Source: Reutealis trisperma (lineage: Eukaryota; Streptophyta; Magnoliopsida; Malpighiales; Euphorbiaceae). Taken from it: a stretch of 64,000 bases of DNA. Of this stretch, positions 38,501 through 49,860 are shown piece by piece. Both the position numbers and the translations under genes were made by a program. The stretch is taken from NCBI GenBank assembly GCA_947687605.1, contig CANTUT010001467.1, positions 242,001 through 306,000 of the forward strand, in the 5' to 3' direction. Under the pieces are notes generated by a model. That model was not told the DNA's origin and searched no databases. It saw only the letters and a program-made list of their open reading frames with translations. The first letter of the stretch is position 1. Each line of letters begins with the position of its first letter.

Positions 38501-39090
38501 TTGTTAGTGTCGATTACATGGGCTAGGTATGCTTGTCATCCTTTCCTTAACATTCGTCTCGCTCCTAAGGCCGATATCAAGTTCAGAGGATTCTCATTTC
38601 TATCTCCTTGGTACACAAACCCCTTCCCATCTCTAGTTCAAAACTCGACAAGTTTCTTTCTATAGTTGATACGAGCTCCATGCTCATACAACCAGTCCAT
38701 CCCTAATATCACATCAAATTCTAGTACATCTAATTCTAGCAATACTACTGGAAGTGTTTGTCCATTAATGTCTACATCACAGCCCTTATACTCAAACCTT
38801 ACTTCCATCACTTTCCCTAAAGGAGTTGATATTACTAACGGTTCACTCATCAATTCCTTGTTTATACCCAGGTACTTAGCAAAATAAGGGGACACAAAAG
38901 AATGGGTAGCACTAGAATCCATTAAACATTTTGCATTAGAACTTTGGATGGGGATGATACCTGTGATGGCTGTGTGCAAATTGTGAGCCTCTTGCGAATT
39001 TAAAGCGAAGACTCGACCCTTGCCCTTATTCTCTATTGTCAATGCATTCCCAACTGCTGGTCCTTTGTCCTTGACTTTTTGTCCTTGCAT
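38500..39090 (-). pseudogene. Element G protease (active-site mutant)
   Basis: 150 open codons (39090-38638) include C-L-M-D-S-S-A-T-H-S-F-V-S at about 38935-38900, the retroviral-type aspartic protease site with D-S-G changed to D-S-S. They also include L-D-V-L-E-F-D-V-I-L-G-M-D-W-L, the C-terminal conserved block before reverse transcriptase. The protease would cut the polyprotein. The D-S-S change is expected to impair it. Confidence 0.9.
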
Positions 39091-40223
39091 TTGGAATGGC
39101 CTAGATTGTGGTCATCCTGTGGTCCTATTCCCTTGACTCCTCATCTAAGGGCAATCCTTTATGAAGTGCCCCATTTGCAAGCACTAGTATCTCTTTGGCA
39201 AATTCCTGGATGCTTCTTTCCATATTTGCCACAAGTGGGAAATTCTTGCTTAGTTTAATTATTATGTGATCTAGATGATGAAAATTCCTTCTTTGGTTCT
39301 CCTCCAATTACATATTGTGCCTTATGACTTTTGTTCTTATGCCTTCCCTTCTGGTCTCATTTGGCTATCTCTGCCTTGTACCTTTTCTTCATGATCTTAG
39401 CCTTGTCTACGAGCTTGGCTAAGGTTGGAAACTCTGTTGCTACCAATGAATTGAATAAAGGTGTGATCAGTCCTCTAAGGAAATGATTGATGTGACTTGC
39501 TTCAGTAGGGATGATGTTGACAGTGAATCGACTAAGTCGATTAAACTCCTTAGCATAATCTAACATGGACATTCCTAGCCTTTGCTTCAGTTGCTTAAAC
39601 TACAATGCTCTATCTTGCCTTTCTCCTTTTGACAAGAACTGATCCATTACTTTTTGCTTAAACTCTGCCCATGTAGGTGGGTCTGCCTCGTAAAGTCGTT
39701 CTTCAATTCTTCTCTCATACCAATACCAAGCTTCTTTCTTGAGTTAGAGTCCTACCAACTTGATCACTCAAGCATCTGAGCAAGATAAACGACGGACTAG
39801 CTTATCCATCTCATCCAAAAATTCATGAGGGTCATCTCCTTCCTCAACATAAAAGGTAGGCGGTTGTAGCTTCTTAAACTCTGCTACAGTCATCCCCTCG
39901 TCAGGTAGCTGTTTCCTCTCTCTCTGAATAGGTGTCACTACTGTAGGTGGCGCAACTCCATTCCTTTCTTGAGTTGGCGGTGCTTCTCGCCTTTGAGCTC
40001 GTAGCTCATCTAGTTCCTTGCACAAGTCTCTCATTTCTTCGCGCATGGCATGCACTTCTTGCGAAGATGCTTGCTCACTAGAGCCCATAGTCAGTGCCCT
40101 TGAGTTGGATCTTTCTCTTGACCATATAGGTGCAGAGGCAGCATTTGATGTAGTGTCTGATATAACATCATCATTAACCCTAACGGATTGGGCAACTGTG
40201 TGAACCTTCTTCGTGGGAGGCAT
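39091..40223 (-). pseudogene. gag: Element G gag
   Basis: Start ATG at 40223 reads M-P-P-T-K-K, matching H gag M-P-P-K-K-K. A coiled-coil region E-E-M-R-D-L-C-K-E-L-D-E-L (about 40045-40005) follows, then P-P-T-F-Y-V-E-E-G-D-D-P-H-E-F-L-D-E-M-D-K (39870-39800) and S-M-L-D-Y-A-K-E-F-N-R-L-S (39572-39530). Near 39215-39150 there is C-G-K-Y-G-K-K-H-P-G-I-C, then a second knuckle whose first half is deleted, shifting frame (G-H-F-I-K-D-C remains in another frame). Several stops are present. Confidence 0.88.
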
Positions 40224-40524
40224 TCTGTCTATCATAATATGGGAATTTAGTACTAATCCCCTATCCTAACCCATTTATTCCCTCCTTGTACTAGCACACA
40301 TTATCATGAATTTACCATATCACATCATTAAGTACATGTCATGTATGAATCGCACATCATATAGTTTTACACATATCACATATCATAATCAAGTAGCATA
40401 TATCTCATAATATCACACCATATCATAATAATGAAAGAAATCATCTCATACTAGGTAATCAAGGAAAATCATTCATATCATATAAAGTGCTATGCCGTTA
40501 TGTCAATCATCATATCTACTTGAC
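40224..40524 (-). other. AT-rich spacer between small ORF and gag in element G
   Basis: 300 bases rich in ATATGAT/TGATATG words, without a coding frame. Element H has an analogous ATATGATA-rich spacer at 56400-56560. Confidence 0.7.
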
Positions 40525-40956
40525 CTAGTTCTTGTGTCCACCTCCAGAGCAATCAAGAGCGATATGGCCACTGCTGCCACATCGGTGGCAAAGAAGATCT
40601 CTATCTTGATGGAGATTAGCTGAAGATACAAAACTCACTGGCGAGTAGTCTCCTCCATGCTCAATAATCCCTGACCTGAGTTGCTCTATATCCTCTCTTA
40701 GTGCATGAATCATAACCTTAAGATGTCGATTTTCCTCCTTCAAGTATGAATAGTTATCCTCTAATTTTTGGATCTTACTGTAAACCCAATCAGGATCTAA
40801 GCGCTCCTCAGGGTCCTCCTCTTCATCAAGGGTCTCCTCTTTCGTGGGGCAAATCACAGTTATGACTTTCTCAAACATCTCCGCCTAAGTCCTCTTACAG
40901 GTCACACGAGGTGCTTTGGGTCGCAGTCCTCGAGCAGGTGTAATCTTCTTAGTCAT
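40525..40956 (-). CDS. Small upstream ORF of element G: coiled coil plus intact CCHC zinc knuckle
   Basis: From ATG 40878 the frame is open for 117 codons. It holds an acidic segment (E-E-E-D-P-E-E-R-L-D), a coiled-coil region (about residues 36-72), and at residues 95-108 a perfect CX2CX4HX4C knuckle (C-H-R-C ... G-H-I-A-L-D-C). The frame extends upstream to ATG 40956 (M-T-K-K-I-T-P) through one TAG at codon 24 (40885-40887). It lies between the primer binding site and gag, separate from gag's own knuckle. Homologues are present in C (degenerate) and H (truncated). The domain make-up suggests RNA binding and self-association. I do not recognise a named family. Confidence 0.72.
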
Positions 40957-41133
40957 CTATCAAAAAAATTGTAAGGCAAGCAAACCAATAACAAGGATTA
41001 CTAAAATCTACTAGGATTTCGCGGAACTATGCTAACGATAGACTGCAAGTGACATGATAGGAAAATTCCTATGCTCTAGGAATATACTTAAGCGACTCAT
41101 ATAAAATAAGCCTAAACTAGACTTTTAAAACCA
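40957..41133 (-). other. Element G leader
   Basis: About 180 noncoding bases between the primer binding site and the small ORF. It matches the leader of H at 56038-56215, including the shared string TTTTCCTATCATGTCA. Confidence 0.8.
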
Positions 41134-41146
41134 GTCTCTGATACGA
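41134..41146 (-). promoter_or_regulatory. Primer binding site of element G
   Basis: Minus strand TCGTATCAGAGAC, two changes from the initiator tRNA-Met site TGGTATCAGAGCC. It lies four bases from the LTR end at 41151. Confidence 0.85.
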
Positions 41147-41150
41147 CCTT

Positions 41151-44100
41151 TGTCACATCCCAACCTTAGAAATATGACGATCCTAGAACATGGGGAGACA
41201 TAAGGTCACCCACGCCCGTAGAACCCACTTACTTATAAACAAATCATGCCTAGGATCTTACCAAACCTCTTATAATAACTCATTTTAAACATTTACATGA
41301 ATATCTTTAATTGCAGAAGTCTATAATTAAACATTACACATAAAAATCCATAAGGAAAATAATATATCTCAAATGAGTATCAATCAATATTCCCGAAGCA
41401 TCTAATGAAAAGACTTCATAAAATAGTATTATTAATAACTTGGACAAGGAATCTCCCAAGCGAAGTAGAATGCTTAAGCCATCACCTTGCCTCCTCACAT
41501 TTGCTCACTGGAACCATACAAGGAAAAAAGGGTGAGATAGATGATCTCAATGAGTAAACGATAAGGCACATACATATCACGTATTCCTTTAAAAAGGGAA
41601 CACATAGTTTATACACATAGTTCATGATTTATAATTCATGAATCAACTGGCAATTTAGCAAGGGTTCAATTTGGCAAGTTTGCAGAAATCACACTTATAA
41701 CTTATAAAGAGTGAAGGCTATTGCTCTATCACTCGAACTTATAAAGAAGAGGTGGCTTTATAATAAATTCCAACTCCTATCACTTATAAGGCACGAAGCT
41801 GATTAGGCTCCACGGCTGGAACCGCCCCTTCTAGCTGAGGTGGATACACTAACCCTATCCATCGAGTTAAGACCATGTGCACAGGTTCCGATGATTACCC
41901 ACATCGGCACGAGGATTATGCATAAAGGGTTAAAGGTACCATAGCTAGAGCTAATGGTAATCACAATTAACAATATCATATAAGGCAATAATAACAAGTA
42001 TCTTAATAACATTAGTGGCTAAACTTGCAAACAAAAGATACAATAATAGTGTAGTTCTAGAAAGACTATAAGTTAGGTTGTTAATCACAAGAAGTTCTCA
42101 TTGGATAAACAAACTAGTTTTGGACCAAATGTCCTTTGGCAACCCAAGCTTGCCAAAGAAATCATATAATAATATTTAAAATAGAAAGAACTTGGGTTTC
42201 AAAGATCACAAAGGCTTACATAACATGATATCACATATTTGCAACATAACAAAATGTTACCTGCACTTGTAACATGAACATAGTGTTTACTCATACTTGA
42301 AGAATGAATACAATGTTTACTCACCTTGGGGTTCCTTTGCTCCTAGTAAACGTAGTCCCTTTGCCCTTCTAAAGCTCCTCAAACTCTAACATAATATTTG
42401 ATGTAATACTTAGTATTTATTTACTCATAATGCTCCTATCCCATAACTACCCATGCACATATAGCATACACATACACTTAGAGTCTACCTAAAGGTGTAC
42501 TCGTCACTTGCACATAATACATTGACTTTAAAAGTCTTGCATACTTAGGCCTTATAGGCTCACTTGAAAATACATTGCAATCACATTAATACCTTTCTAA
42601 ATATTATTACTTCAATATCAATTTACTTTGACAATCATCTTAATACACTTTACCCTCCCATAAATGTCAACTTAACAATTAACCTTTCAAGTGTCATGCT
42701 TAACTCTTATGGTCCTTCTTACTCAATTGTCACTTTATCAACTCAAAACCATGTATTTATTATCAAGTCATCATAACATCTCATTCCATATTTCCCAATC
42801 ATATTTGTATTCTAATCACAATATAAGGTTAAGATACCTTAAGTATACCAAAATGCATTTAAGCTTACCTATGATCATGCCTTCAACTAACATGCAATTT
42901 TATCATTTATTATACATACATACATGTCAATAATCATCAAACACATCACATAAAAATTATAAACATTGGGACAAAAGTATTAAGGTAGGCCGAAAGCATG
43001 ACAAAGGTAAAAACTAAATTCTTTTTCTTTTCCCACTTTCCGTCTATTTCAGAAATATGTAAAAACATGGTTTAAACCAAGTTTTTTCATGTAAACACAA
43101 CAAAAATGATCTTGGAATTTTAATCCATTTGAATTGGCCACACTTGGTGTTATTTATACATAAAAATTAAACTTTTGAATTGTATATCACAAAACCATGA
43201 GTTTTCTTGTTTTCGGTCATTTTAGAAATATGTAAATAGGTTGTTTAAACTATTATTTTTCATTTAATCATAGAAAATACCAGTTTAGAACACATTCATA
43301 CATGATTCAATAGTCATAGATAGTATTTATACAAAAAAAATTCCAAGTATAAAGGCTTAGGTGAAAAATCATGAGTTTTCGCACTTTCTGCACTTTTCGT
43401 TCATTACAGTAATAAACAAACACATGATTCAAATCATTATTTTCAATTTAAACAAAACAAATATCATATTAGAGTACTTCCTCACACAAATTGGCAGCCA
43501 TATACCAATTTAGTAAGAGAATTTTCCAACTTCTAAGTTCTAATACAAAAACCTTAAACTCCTTTGTTTTTCGAAACTTTTCGGTCATCGTAGAAATATG
43601 CAGAAATATTATTTAATCTAATATTTTTTATCAAAACAGATCAAAAATTAGTTTAGAGAACAACAATACACAAATTGCCCCCTAGTGATGTTTATACATA
43701 AAAATTGTGATTTTAAGTTATAGAATTCACCTTTGGAGAAATTTCGCGAAAAGAATTGTGTTTTCGGTAGAAAATAGATTTTCTCTCCCAAAAACTCACC
43801 CAAATAGAATTAATTCTGTAAAAATCAGTAATCAACCAGTTCAAAATAATTTTCCCATAATTTATTTTGTAGAAATCAGTTTCGAAATTGAAAGAGAAGA
43901 AAAACTTACGATTACGGTCAAGGAATCGCGAAACAGAAAGGTGTTTTCTTAATTTCGGTAAAGAGAAATATTTTGAGAGAATTTTTCTGCCACAATACAG
44001 AAAAATTAAGGTGATGGCTGCTGGAACTCTATTATGTCTGAAATTTAGAATATATAATAGGATTTGGGTGAAATTTTCACTAATACCCTTAATAAACTAG

Positions 44101-44509
44101 GTTAGGAGGAATTTAGTGTAGTGGACTTTTGGGTATTTGGGTTTTTTATTTAAATTTTGGGCTGATTATAATTAAAAATTAAAAAGAATATTTTTCTTTT
44201 ATTTCAATAATATTTCCCCCAAAAATATTTATTTTAAAATACTGATAAAATCATTTTATGCTTAAAAATTGTCTTTATGCTTGAAAATTCATTTTATTTA
44301 AAATAAATTCCTTTATGCAAATGCACTTCATGTAAATCATTTATTTCATAATATAAACTCATATTATGCATATTAAAATTAATTTAATATGCCACATGCT
44401 CATCAATCACTTAGATCACTAATTTTCACAAAAGCACACACTTAACCTTAATAGTTCTAAATCAAGCAATTTATCACGAAAATTCCTAGGGTGGGTGTGG
44501 GTTGTTACA
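41151..44509 (-). repeat. Element G 5' LTR (right on + strand)
   Basis: 3.36 kb partner of 32114-35507. Includes four units of the ~184-bp repeat (43020-43750). ORFs at 41803-42012 (-), 43707-43952 and 43888-44100 (+) are not supported as genes. Confidence 0.95.
43020..43750 (-). repeat. LTR-internal tandem repeat, four units (element G 5' LTR)
   Basis: Cores at 43046, 43219, 43403 and 43587, spacings 173, 184 and 184. The short spacing reflects a small deletion relative to the partner LTR. Confidence 0.85.
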
Positions 44510-44514
44510 ATAAC

Positions 44515-46686
44515 ATTTAATTCAATACTTAGTATTTATTTAATCATGATGCTATCCTATCCCATAACTGCTCCATGCACATATAATATTCACAAACACT
44601 TAGAGTTGCACATATAAGTGCACTTCATCACTTGCACATCACATATTGACTTTAAAAGTCTTGTACACTTAGCTGTTACAGGCCTATAAGAAAACATATT
44701 ATAATTCATGTCAATACCTTTCTAAGGTCAATACAATATCATTATCTTAATATCAATTCACTTTAACAATCATCTTAGTACACTTAACACTTCCATATAT
44801 ATCGACTTAACAAATAATCTTTCAATTGCCATACTTATCTCTTATGGCCAATTCATTCAATCAATCTCTTCATCAATTCAAGATTATTATTCATTGTCAA
44901 GTGATCATATAACCTACTTCCATATTATCCAATCACATTCACATATTAATCACAACATAATGTTAAGATACCTTAAGTATACCAAATTGCCTCTAGCCTT
45001 GTCTAGAGTCATTCCTTCAACCAACATGCAATTTAACCATTTATCATTTATTCATATATGTCAATAATCATTAAAATACAATACATAAAAATTATAGACA
45101 TTAGGATAAAAATCCCAAAAATAGTCGAATACTCCATTAAAGAGAAAATATAAATTTTCTTACTTTTTGCACTTTCCGTCTATTACAGTAATATGTAGAA
45201 ATAAGGTTTGAACCAAGATTTTCCATGTAATCAAAACAAAAATCATTTTAGAACATAACATGTAGGAATTGGCACATATATAAATCCATATGCATGAAAA
45301 TTTTTCAACTTTAGGTGTTCGGGTGAAAATCATAAACCTTTCTTGTTTTCGATACTTTCTAGTCATTACATTAATATATAAATAGGTGTTTTAAACCATT
45401 ATTTTTCATTCAATCACAACAAATACTAGTTATGAGCATCGATATGTACAAATCAGCAGCCATTGACATGTCTTATGCATAAAAATTCCAAGTTTAGGGT
45501 TTTTGAGTGAAAATCATGAGTTTTCTAGCTTTTCGCGCTTTCAAGTCATTACAGAAATATGTAAACACCTCATTTAAATCATTATTTTTTATCCAAACAA
45601 AACAAATATCAGTTTAGAATTCCATCATACATAAATCAGCAGCCACATACATATATAACCATAGAATTTTACAACTTTCAAGTTCTAGGATGAAAACCTT
45701 GAATTTCCTTATTTTTTAAAACTTTTTGGTCATTATAGTAATATGCAAAAATATGATTTAATCTAATATTTTTTTTCTAAACACATCAAAAATCAGTTTA
45801 GAATTCAATGATGTAGAAATTGCTGCCCCCGCCCCCCCTCCTTTGTTGAGTTTATGCATGAAAATTTCAATTTTTAGTTATAAGATTCACCTTTGGAGAA
45901 ATCACATAGGAAGGTTAATGTTTTCGGTAGAGAAATTAATTTATCTATCAAAAATTCACCCAAACTGATTTAAATTTGTTGAAATCAGTAAATACCCAGT
46001 CCAAAATAATTTTCTCATAGTTTATTTCATAGAAATGAAATAAGAAATTGAAAAGAAAGAAAAACTTACGAATACGGTCATGAAATCGCAAAGATTGAAG
46101 GCATTTTATGAATTTCGGTAGAGAGAATAAATTTGATAGAATTTTTCTGCCAAAATAATGAAATAACAGAGGGTAGCTGCTGGAATTCAAGGGCTGGCCA
46201 AATTTCTTGAATTTATATGCAGGATTTTGGGTAATTTCCAAGATTACCCTTGATGAACTAGGTTAGGAGTGTTTTAGTACAGTGGGCTTTTAGGTATTTG
46301 GGTTTTTAATTTAATTTAGAGGCTAATTATAGGTAATTAAAAATATAATATTTTTCTTATCATTTTCATTAAAATTTTCCCCAAAACATTTATTTAAAAA
46401 TATTTTAAAAATACTCATAAAATTATTTTATGCTTAAAAATCGCCTTTTTGCCTAAAATTCATTTTTTGAAAAACAAATAAATATTTTCATGCTAATGGA
46501 CTTCATATAAATCATTTATTTTACACTAATAATTCATATTAGGCATATTAAAATTAATTTAACATACCATATACTCATGAATCACACCAGACATCAATTT
46601 CCATAAAATCACATATTTTGTCATAACAAATTTAAATTCAAGCAATTTGGTCATGAAAACTCCTGGGGTGGGTGTGAGTTATTATA
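44515..46686 (-). repeat. Element F solo LTR, right part
   Basis: Continues F after G's right target duplication. It carries four units of the ~183-bp repeat with cores at 45182, 45365, 45548 and 45732. It ends TTATTATA, a decayed LTR terminus. Confidence 0.88.
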
Positions 46687-46691
46687 AAAAT

Positions 46692-47108
46692 CATCTATCT
46701 CACCTCTTTTCTTGCATGGTTTCCAAGTGAGCATTATGAGGAGGCAAGGTGATGGCTCAAGCAATCTACTCAACTTGGGAAATTTCCTTGTCCAAGTTTA
46801 TTAGCATATTGTGACATGAAGAGTCTTTTTAGATGCTCCGGGAGTTTTATTTTTGGAATATTATTTATTTGTTAATTTATTTAGAGTCTTAAATAGTCTT
46901 TTCATATGTATTATATTCAAAGTTTATTAAAACTATTCTTCCACTACTTAAAGATTTCCATTATTACTAGTTATTTAAGTTAATGCATGAGGTTTTGGTA
47001 CGATCTTAGGTAGTGTTTATATGTACATGAGTAGGTTCTATAGATGTGGGTGACCTTATGTCTCCCTATGTTTTAGGATAATCACATCTCTAAAATTGGG
47101 ATGTGACA
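46692..47108 (+). repeat. Element D solo LTR, final part
   Basis: Resumes at ATCATCTATCTCACC and ends GGGATGTGACA before the GAGCA duplication. It matches the last part of the E and H LTRs. Confidence 0.9.
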
Positions 47109-48360
47109 GAGCATCACTTTAGATGCAGCATCTAATTTTGCATCCGTAAGGGATGATGATAAGGAGTCATCTCAATCAAGACAACGCACAGTAGATATAA
47201 GAGAATGAGGACTAGCAGGAGAAATGGATGTATTGATGCAAGAAAATGAAGAACTAAGGGGACAACTTAAGGAACTAAGGCAAAGGCAGGAAATGCCTCC
47301 ACCACCTGTAATGCAACTAGTTCCTAGAGTTGAAATTATTCCTCCTTCCTGCCAAGGGAGCCACGCCGTGTTCAAAGGAGAATGTTATTGGAAAAGGGAG
47401 TTTCAGTGAATGATTTTATGAAGATGAAACCCTTTGAGTTTAAAGGAGAAGAAGAGGAGGATCCCCAAGAGTTTTTAGGAGAATTAGATAAGATAGCTCA
47501 GAGACTGTCATGCTTTGATGAAAAGCTAATTAAACTAGTGGGGCTACAACTCAAAAAAGATGCATAGGAATGGTTCCAAAGGGAGATTGAGGACCAGCTG
47601 TATAGAGATGACCCTCCTATATAGGCTAAGTTCAAGTAAAGACTAATGGATGAGTTCTTAACCAAAGGAGAAAGAAAAAACCTTGTCTTTCAATTTGAGC
47701 AATTGAAGCAAAAGCCTGGAATGTCTATTCGGAGTACGCTCAAGAATTTCAACGTCTAAGCAAGTATGCCTCTCACATAGTACCTACTAAAGCAAGTAGG
47801 GTTAATCGATTTCGAAAAGGATTGATTGCTCCATATTATAATGTTTTGGTAGCTACCAATTTCCCCACTATGGCTAAGCTCATTGATAAAGCTAAGCTTA
47901 TAGAGGCATGACATAAGGCTAAAAGAGCTGAATGAGCAGAAAGAGAATAAAAATACAGCGGAAAAGGAAAAAGGCAAAGTAACCAGTAGTGGAGGGGCTC
48001 TACCCAAATTAAGGGTCTTAAACATGCATCTATAATATCCATTCCATACCAGCTGAGAATGGGAGGACAAAGTCAAGTTTGGGTCGAAAGTGCCTCGATT
48101 GCCCAGCCTTAAGCAACATTAACACATACCAAAGAAGACAACAAGGTCAGCCCATACCTACTTGCACTACATGTAGGCGATAACATCATAGAGCCTATTG
48201 AAAAGCCATAAGAGCATGCCTATGTCATGGACAAATGGGACATTTTATCAAGGATTATCTGGTAACTGTCAACCCAAGGACCACTATAGAGGCTTTACAG
48301 CCCATTGTGTAAATGAATCAAGTAGAAAGTCGCATATTAGGAGGAGGACGCTATGGTGCT
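47109..48360 (+). pseudogene. gag: Element C gag, main part
   Basis: Continues the frame broken at 24982. A coiled coil lies at 47224-47310. V-S-V-N-D-F-M-K-M-K-P-F-E-F-K, then E-D-P-Q-E-F-L-G-E-L-D-K, covers 47398-47500. The zinc knuckle near 48216-48260 has decayed: C-L-C-H-G-Q-M-G-H-F-I-K-D-Y, with the second cysteine displaced and the last changed to tyrosine. Stops and frameshifts occur after 47567. Confidence 0.82.
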
Positions 48361-48469
48361 AGACAATCCTTAGGCAATGTGCAAGCTATGGAAGGTAAAG
48401 GAAGAGGGATAGTCTATGCACTTAACCAACAAAAAGCTTATACATCACACAATGTAGTTACAAGTACCA

Positions 48470-48900
48470 TCGTTATCTAGTCTACTAATGCTCGATGTTT
48501 GTTTGATTCTGGTGCAATGCATTCATTTATTTCACTATGTTTTGCTAAGAAATTAAATAAGAATAAGAAGGTCATGAACAAACCTTTGATTATAACCACA
48601 CCTTTAGGAGAAATCATAGAGGTAAAGCAAGTATATAAGAATTGCATGGTAGAAATTGAAAATAGGAGATTTCCTGCAAATTTGATTGAATTAGAAGTTT
48701 TGGAATTTGATGTTATACTAGGAATGGATTGGTTATCTATACATAATGCTCATATAGATTGTAATGGGAAAATGATTAATTTCAAGGAGGAAAATGGATT
48801 TGAATTCACTTTTCAAGGTGATAGGAGTAGCTTTACTATAAACTTTATATCAGCTAGGGAAAAAAGATTGTTAAGAAAGGGTTATCAAGCGTATTTGGCA
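48470..48900 (+). pseudogene. Element C protease domain (intact active site)
   Basis: Open from about 48484. It reads C-L-F-D-S-G-A-M-H-S-F-I-S, with the aspartic protease D-S-G triad intact (unlike B and G). I-T-T-P-L-G-E-I follows, then V-L-E-F-D-V-I-L-G-M-D-W-L at about 48700-48735. The frame runs on into reverse transcriptase, as in a Gypsy polyprotein. Confidence 0.88.
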
Positions 48901-49860
48901 CATGTTGTAGATTTTGAGAAAGTAGATAAATTTGTTAAGAAAATGCCTATAGTAGATGAGCTCTTTGATGTGTTTCATGAGGATTTACTAGGAATACCAT
49001 CGAATAGGGAGATAGAGTTCACAATTGAGCTCTTAACCGAATAGGGAGATAAAGTTCACAATTGAGCTCTTACTTGAAACTTAACTAATATCAATACCAC
49101 CTTATCGAATAGTGCCTTCGGAGTTAAAAGAATTGAAAGTTCAATTATAGGACTTGCTTGATAAGGGTTTTATTAGGCTGAGTAGTTCCCCTTAGGGTGC
49201 TTTAGTTTTGTAAAAAAAAAGATGGGTCCTTAAGGCTGTGTATTGATTATAGATAATTGAATAAGGTAACTGTGAAGAATAAGTATCCTTTACCGAGGAT
49301 TGATGATTTATTTGATTAGTTGCAAGGAGCTAGTTATTTCACTAAGATAGACTTATGATCGGGTTATCCTTAACTTAAGATCCAACAAGGGGACATTTTT
49401 AAGACTGCATTTAGAATGAGATATGGGCATTACAAATTTATGGTACTGCCATTTAGGTTTACGAATGCACCAGCAACTTTTATGGACTTGATGAATTGAG
49501 TGTCTAGGCCATTCCTAAATAAATTTATGATTGTGTTTATTAATGATATTCTATTTTATTCAAGGAGTAAGGAAGAACATAAAGAACACTTGAGGGTAGT
49601 GTTACAAACTTTAAGGGAGCATAAGCATTATGCTAAATTATCTAAATGTAATTTTTGGATGGAACAAGTTTGTTTCCTTTGCCATATAGTGAGTAAGGAA
49701 TGAATCAAGGTGGATCCTAAGAAAGTAGAAGCAATGACAAATTGGCCCTGACCTACAACTATTACTGAGGTGAGGAGTTTCTTAGGTATGGCAGGTTATT
49801 ATCACCATTTTATAAATGATTTTTCGAGAATAACACCACTAACAAGGCTTATAAGAAAAT
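48895..49860 (+). pseudogene. Element C reverse transcriptase pseudogene
   Basis: N-terminal D-E-L-F-D-V-F-H-E-D-L segment at 48954-48990. A 37-bp tandem duplication (49001-49074) then shifts the frame. Y-P-L-P-R-I-D-D at 49285-49310 and I-D-L at 49350 are present. The catalytic block is F-I-N-D-I-L (about 49533-49550), so the first aspartate of the F-I-D-D motif is lost (GAT to AAT). The thumb F-L-G-M-A-G-Y-Y is at 49780-49800. Confidence 0.87.

Larger units (their letters stand above)
32114..44509 (-). mobile_element. Element G: most intact Gypsy (Tekay/Del-like), inverted, inside F
   Basis: 12.4 kb, TGTCACATCCC...GGGTTGTTACA on the + strand, flanked by ATAAT (32109-32113) and ATAAC (44510-44514). 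It has both LTRs, a primer binding site, a small ORF, gag, protease, reverse transcriptase, RNase H, integrase and a polypurine tract in order on the minus strand. By hand count the first ~300 bases of the two LTRs differ at roughly 14 sites (about 5%). It is the best preserved element here, but its frames carry stops. Confidence 0.95.
30839..46686 (-). mobile_element. Element F: inverted solo LTR inside D (contains G)
   Basis: On the + strand it reads TGTCAAATCCCA...GAGTTATTATA, the reverse of TGTAACAAC...GGGATGTGACA. It is flanked by GAAAT (30834-30838) and AAAAT (46687-46691); the empty site in related LTRs is GAGAT. Its own sequence is 30839-32113 plus 44515-46686, about 3.4 kb without gag-pol, so it is a solo LTR. 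Confidence 0.88.
24983..47108 (+). mobile_element. Element D: solo LTR (Gypsy) in element C gag, with nested E, F and G
   Basis: Starts TGTAACAACCCAC and ends GATGTGACA, flanked by perfect GAGCA duplications (24978-24982 and 47109-47113). Its own sequence is 24983-27203, 30437-30838 and 46692-47108, about 3.0 kb in total, and contains no internal gag-pol. It is therefore a solo LTR left by recombination between two LTRs. It holds solo LTR E and inverted solo LTR F (with G). Confidence 0.9.

Noticed and set aside
39125..39307. 60-codon ORF in G gag (- strand)
   Set aside because: It is in a different frame from the gag knuckle sequence. The gag frame with the C-G-K-Y-G-K-K-H segment explains the conservation here.
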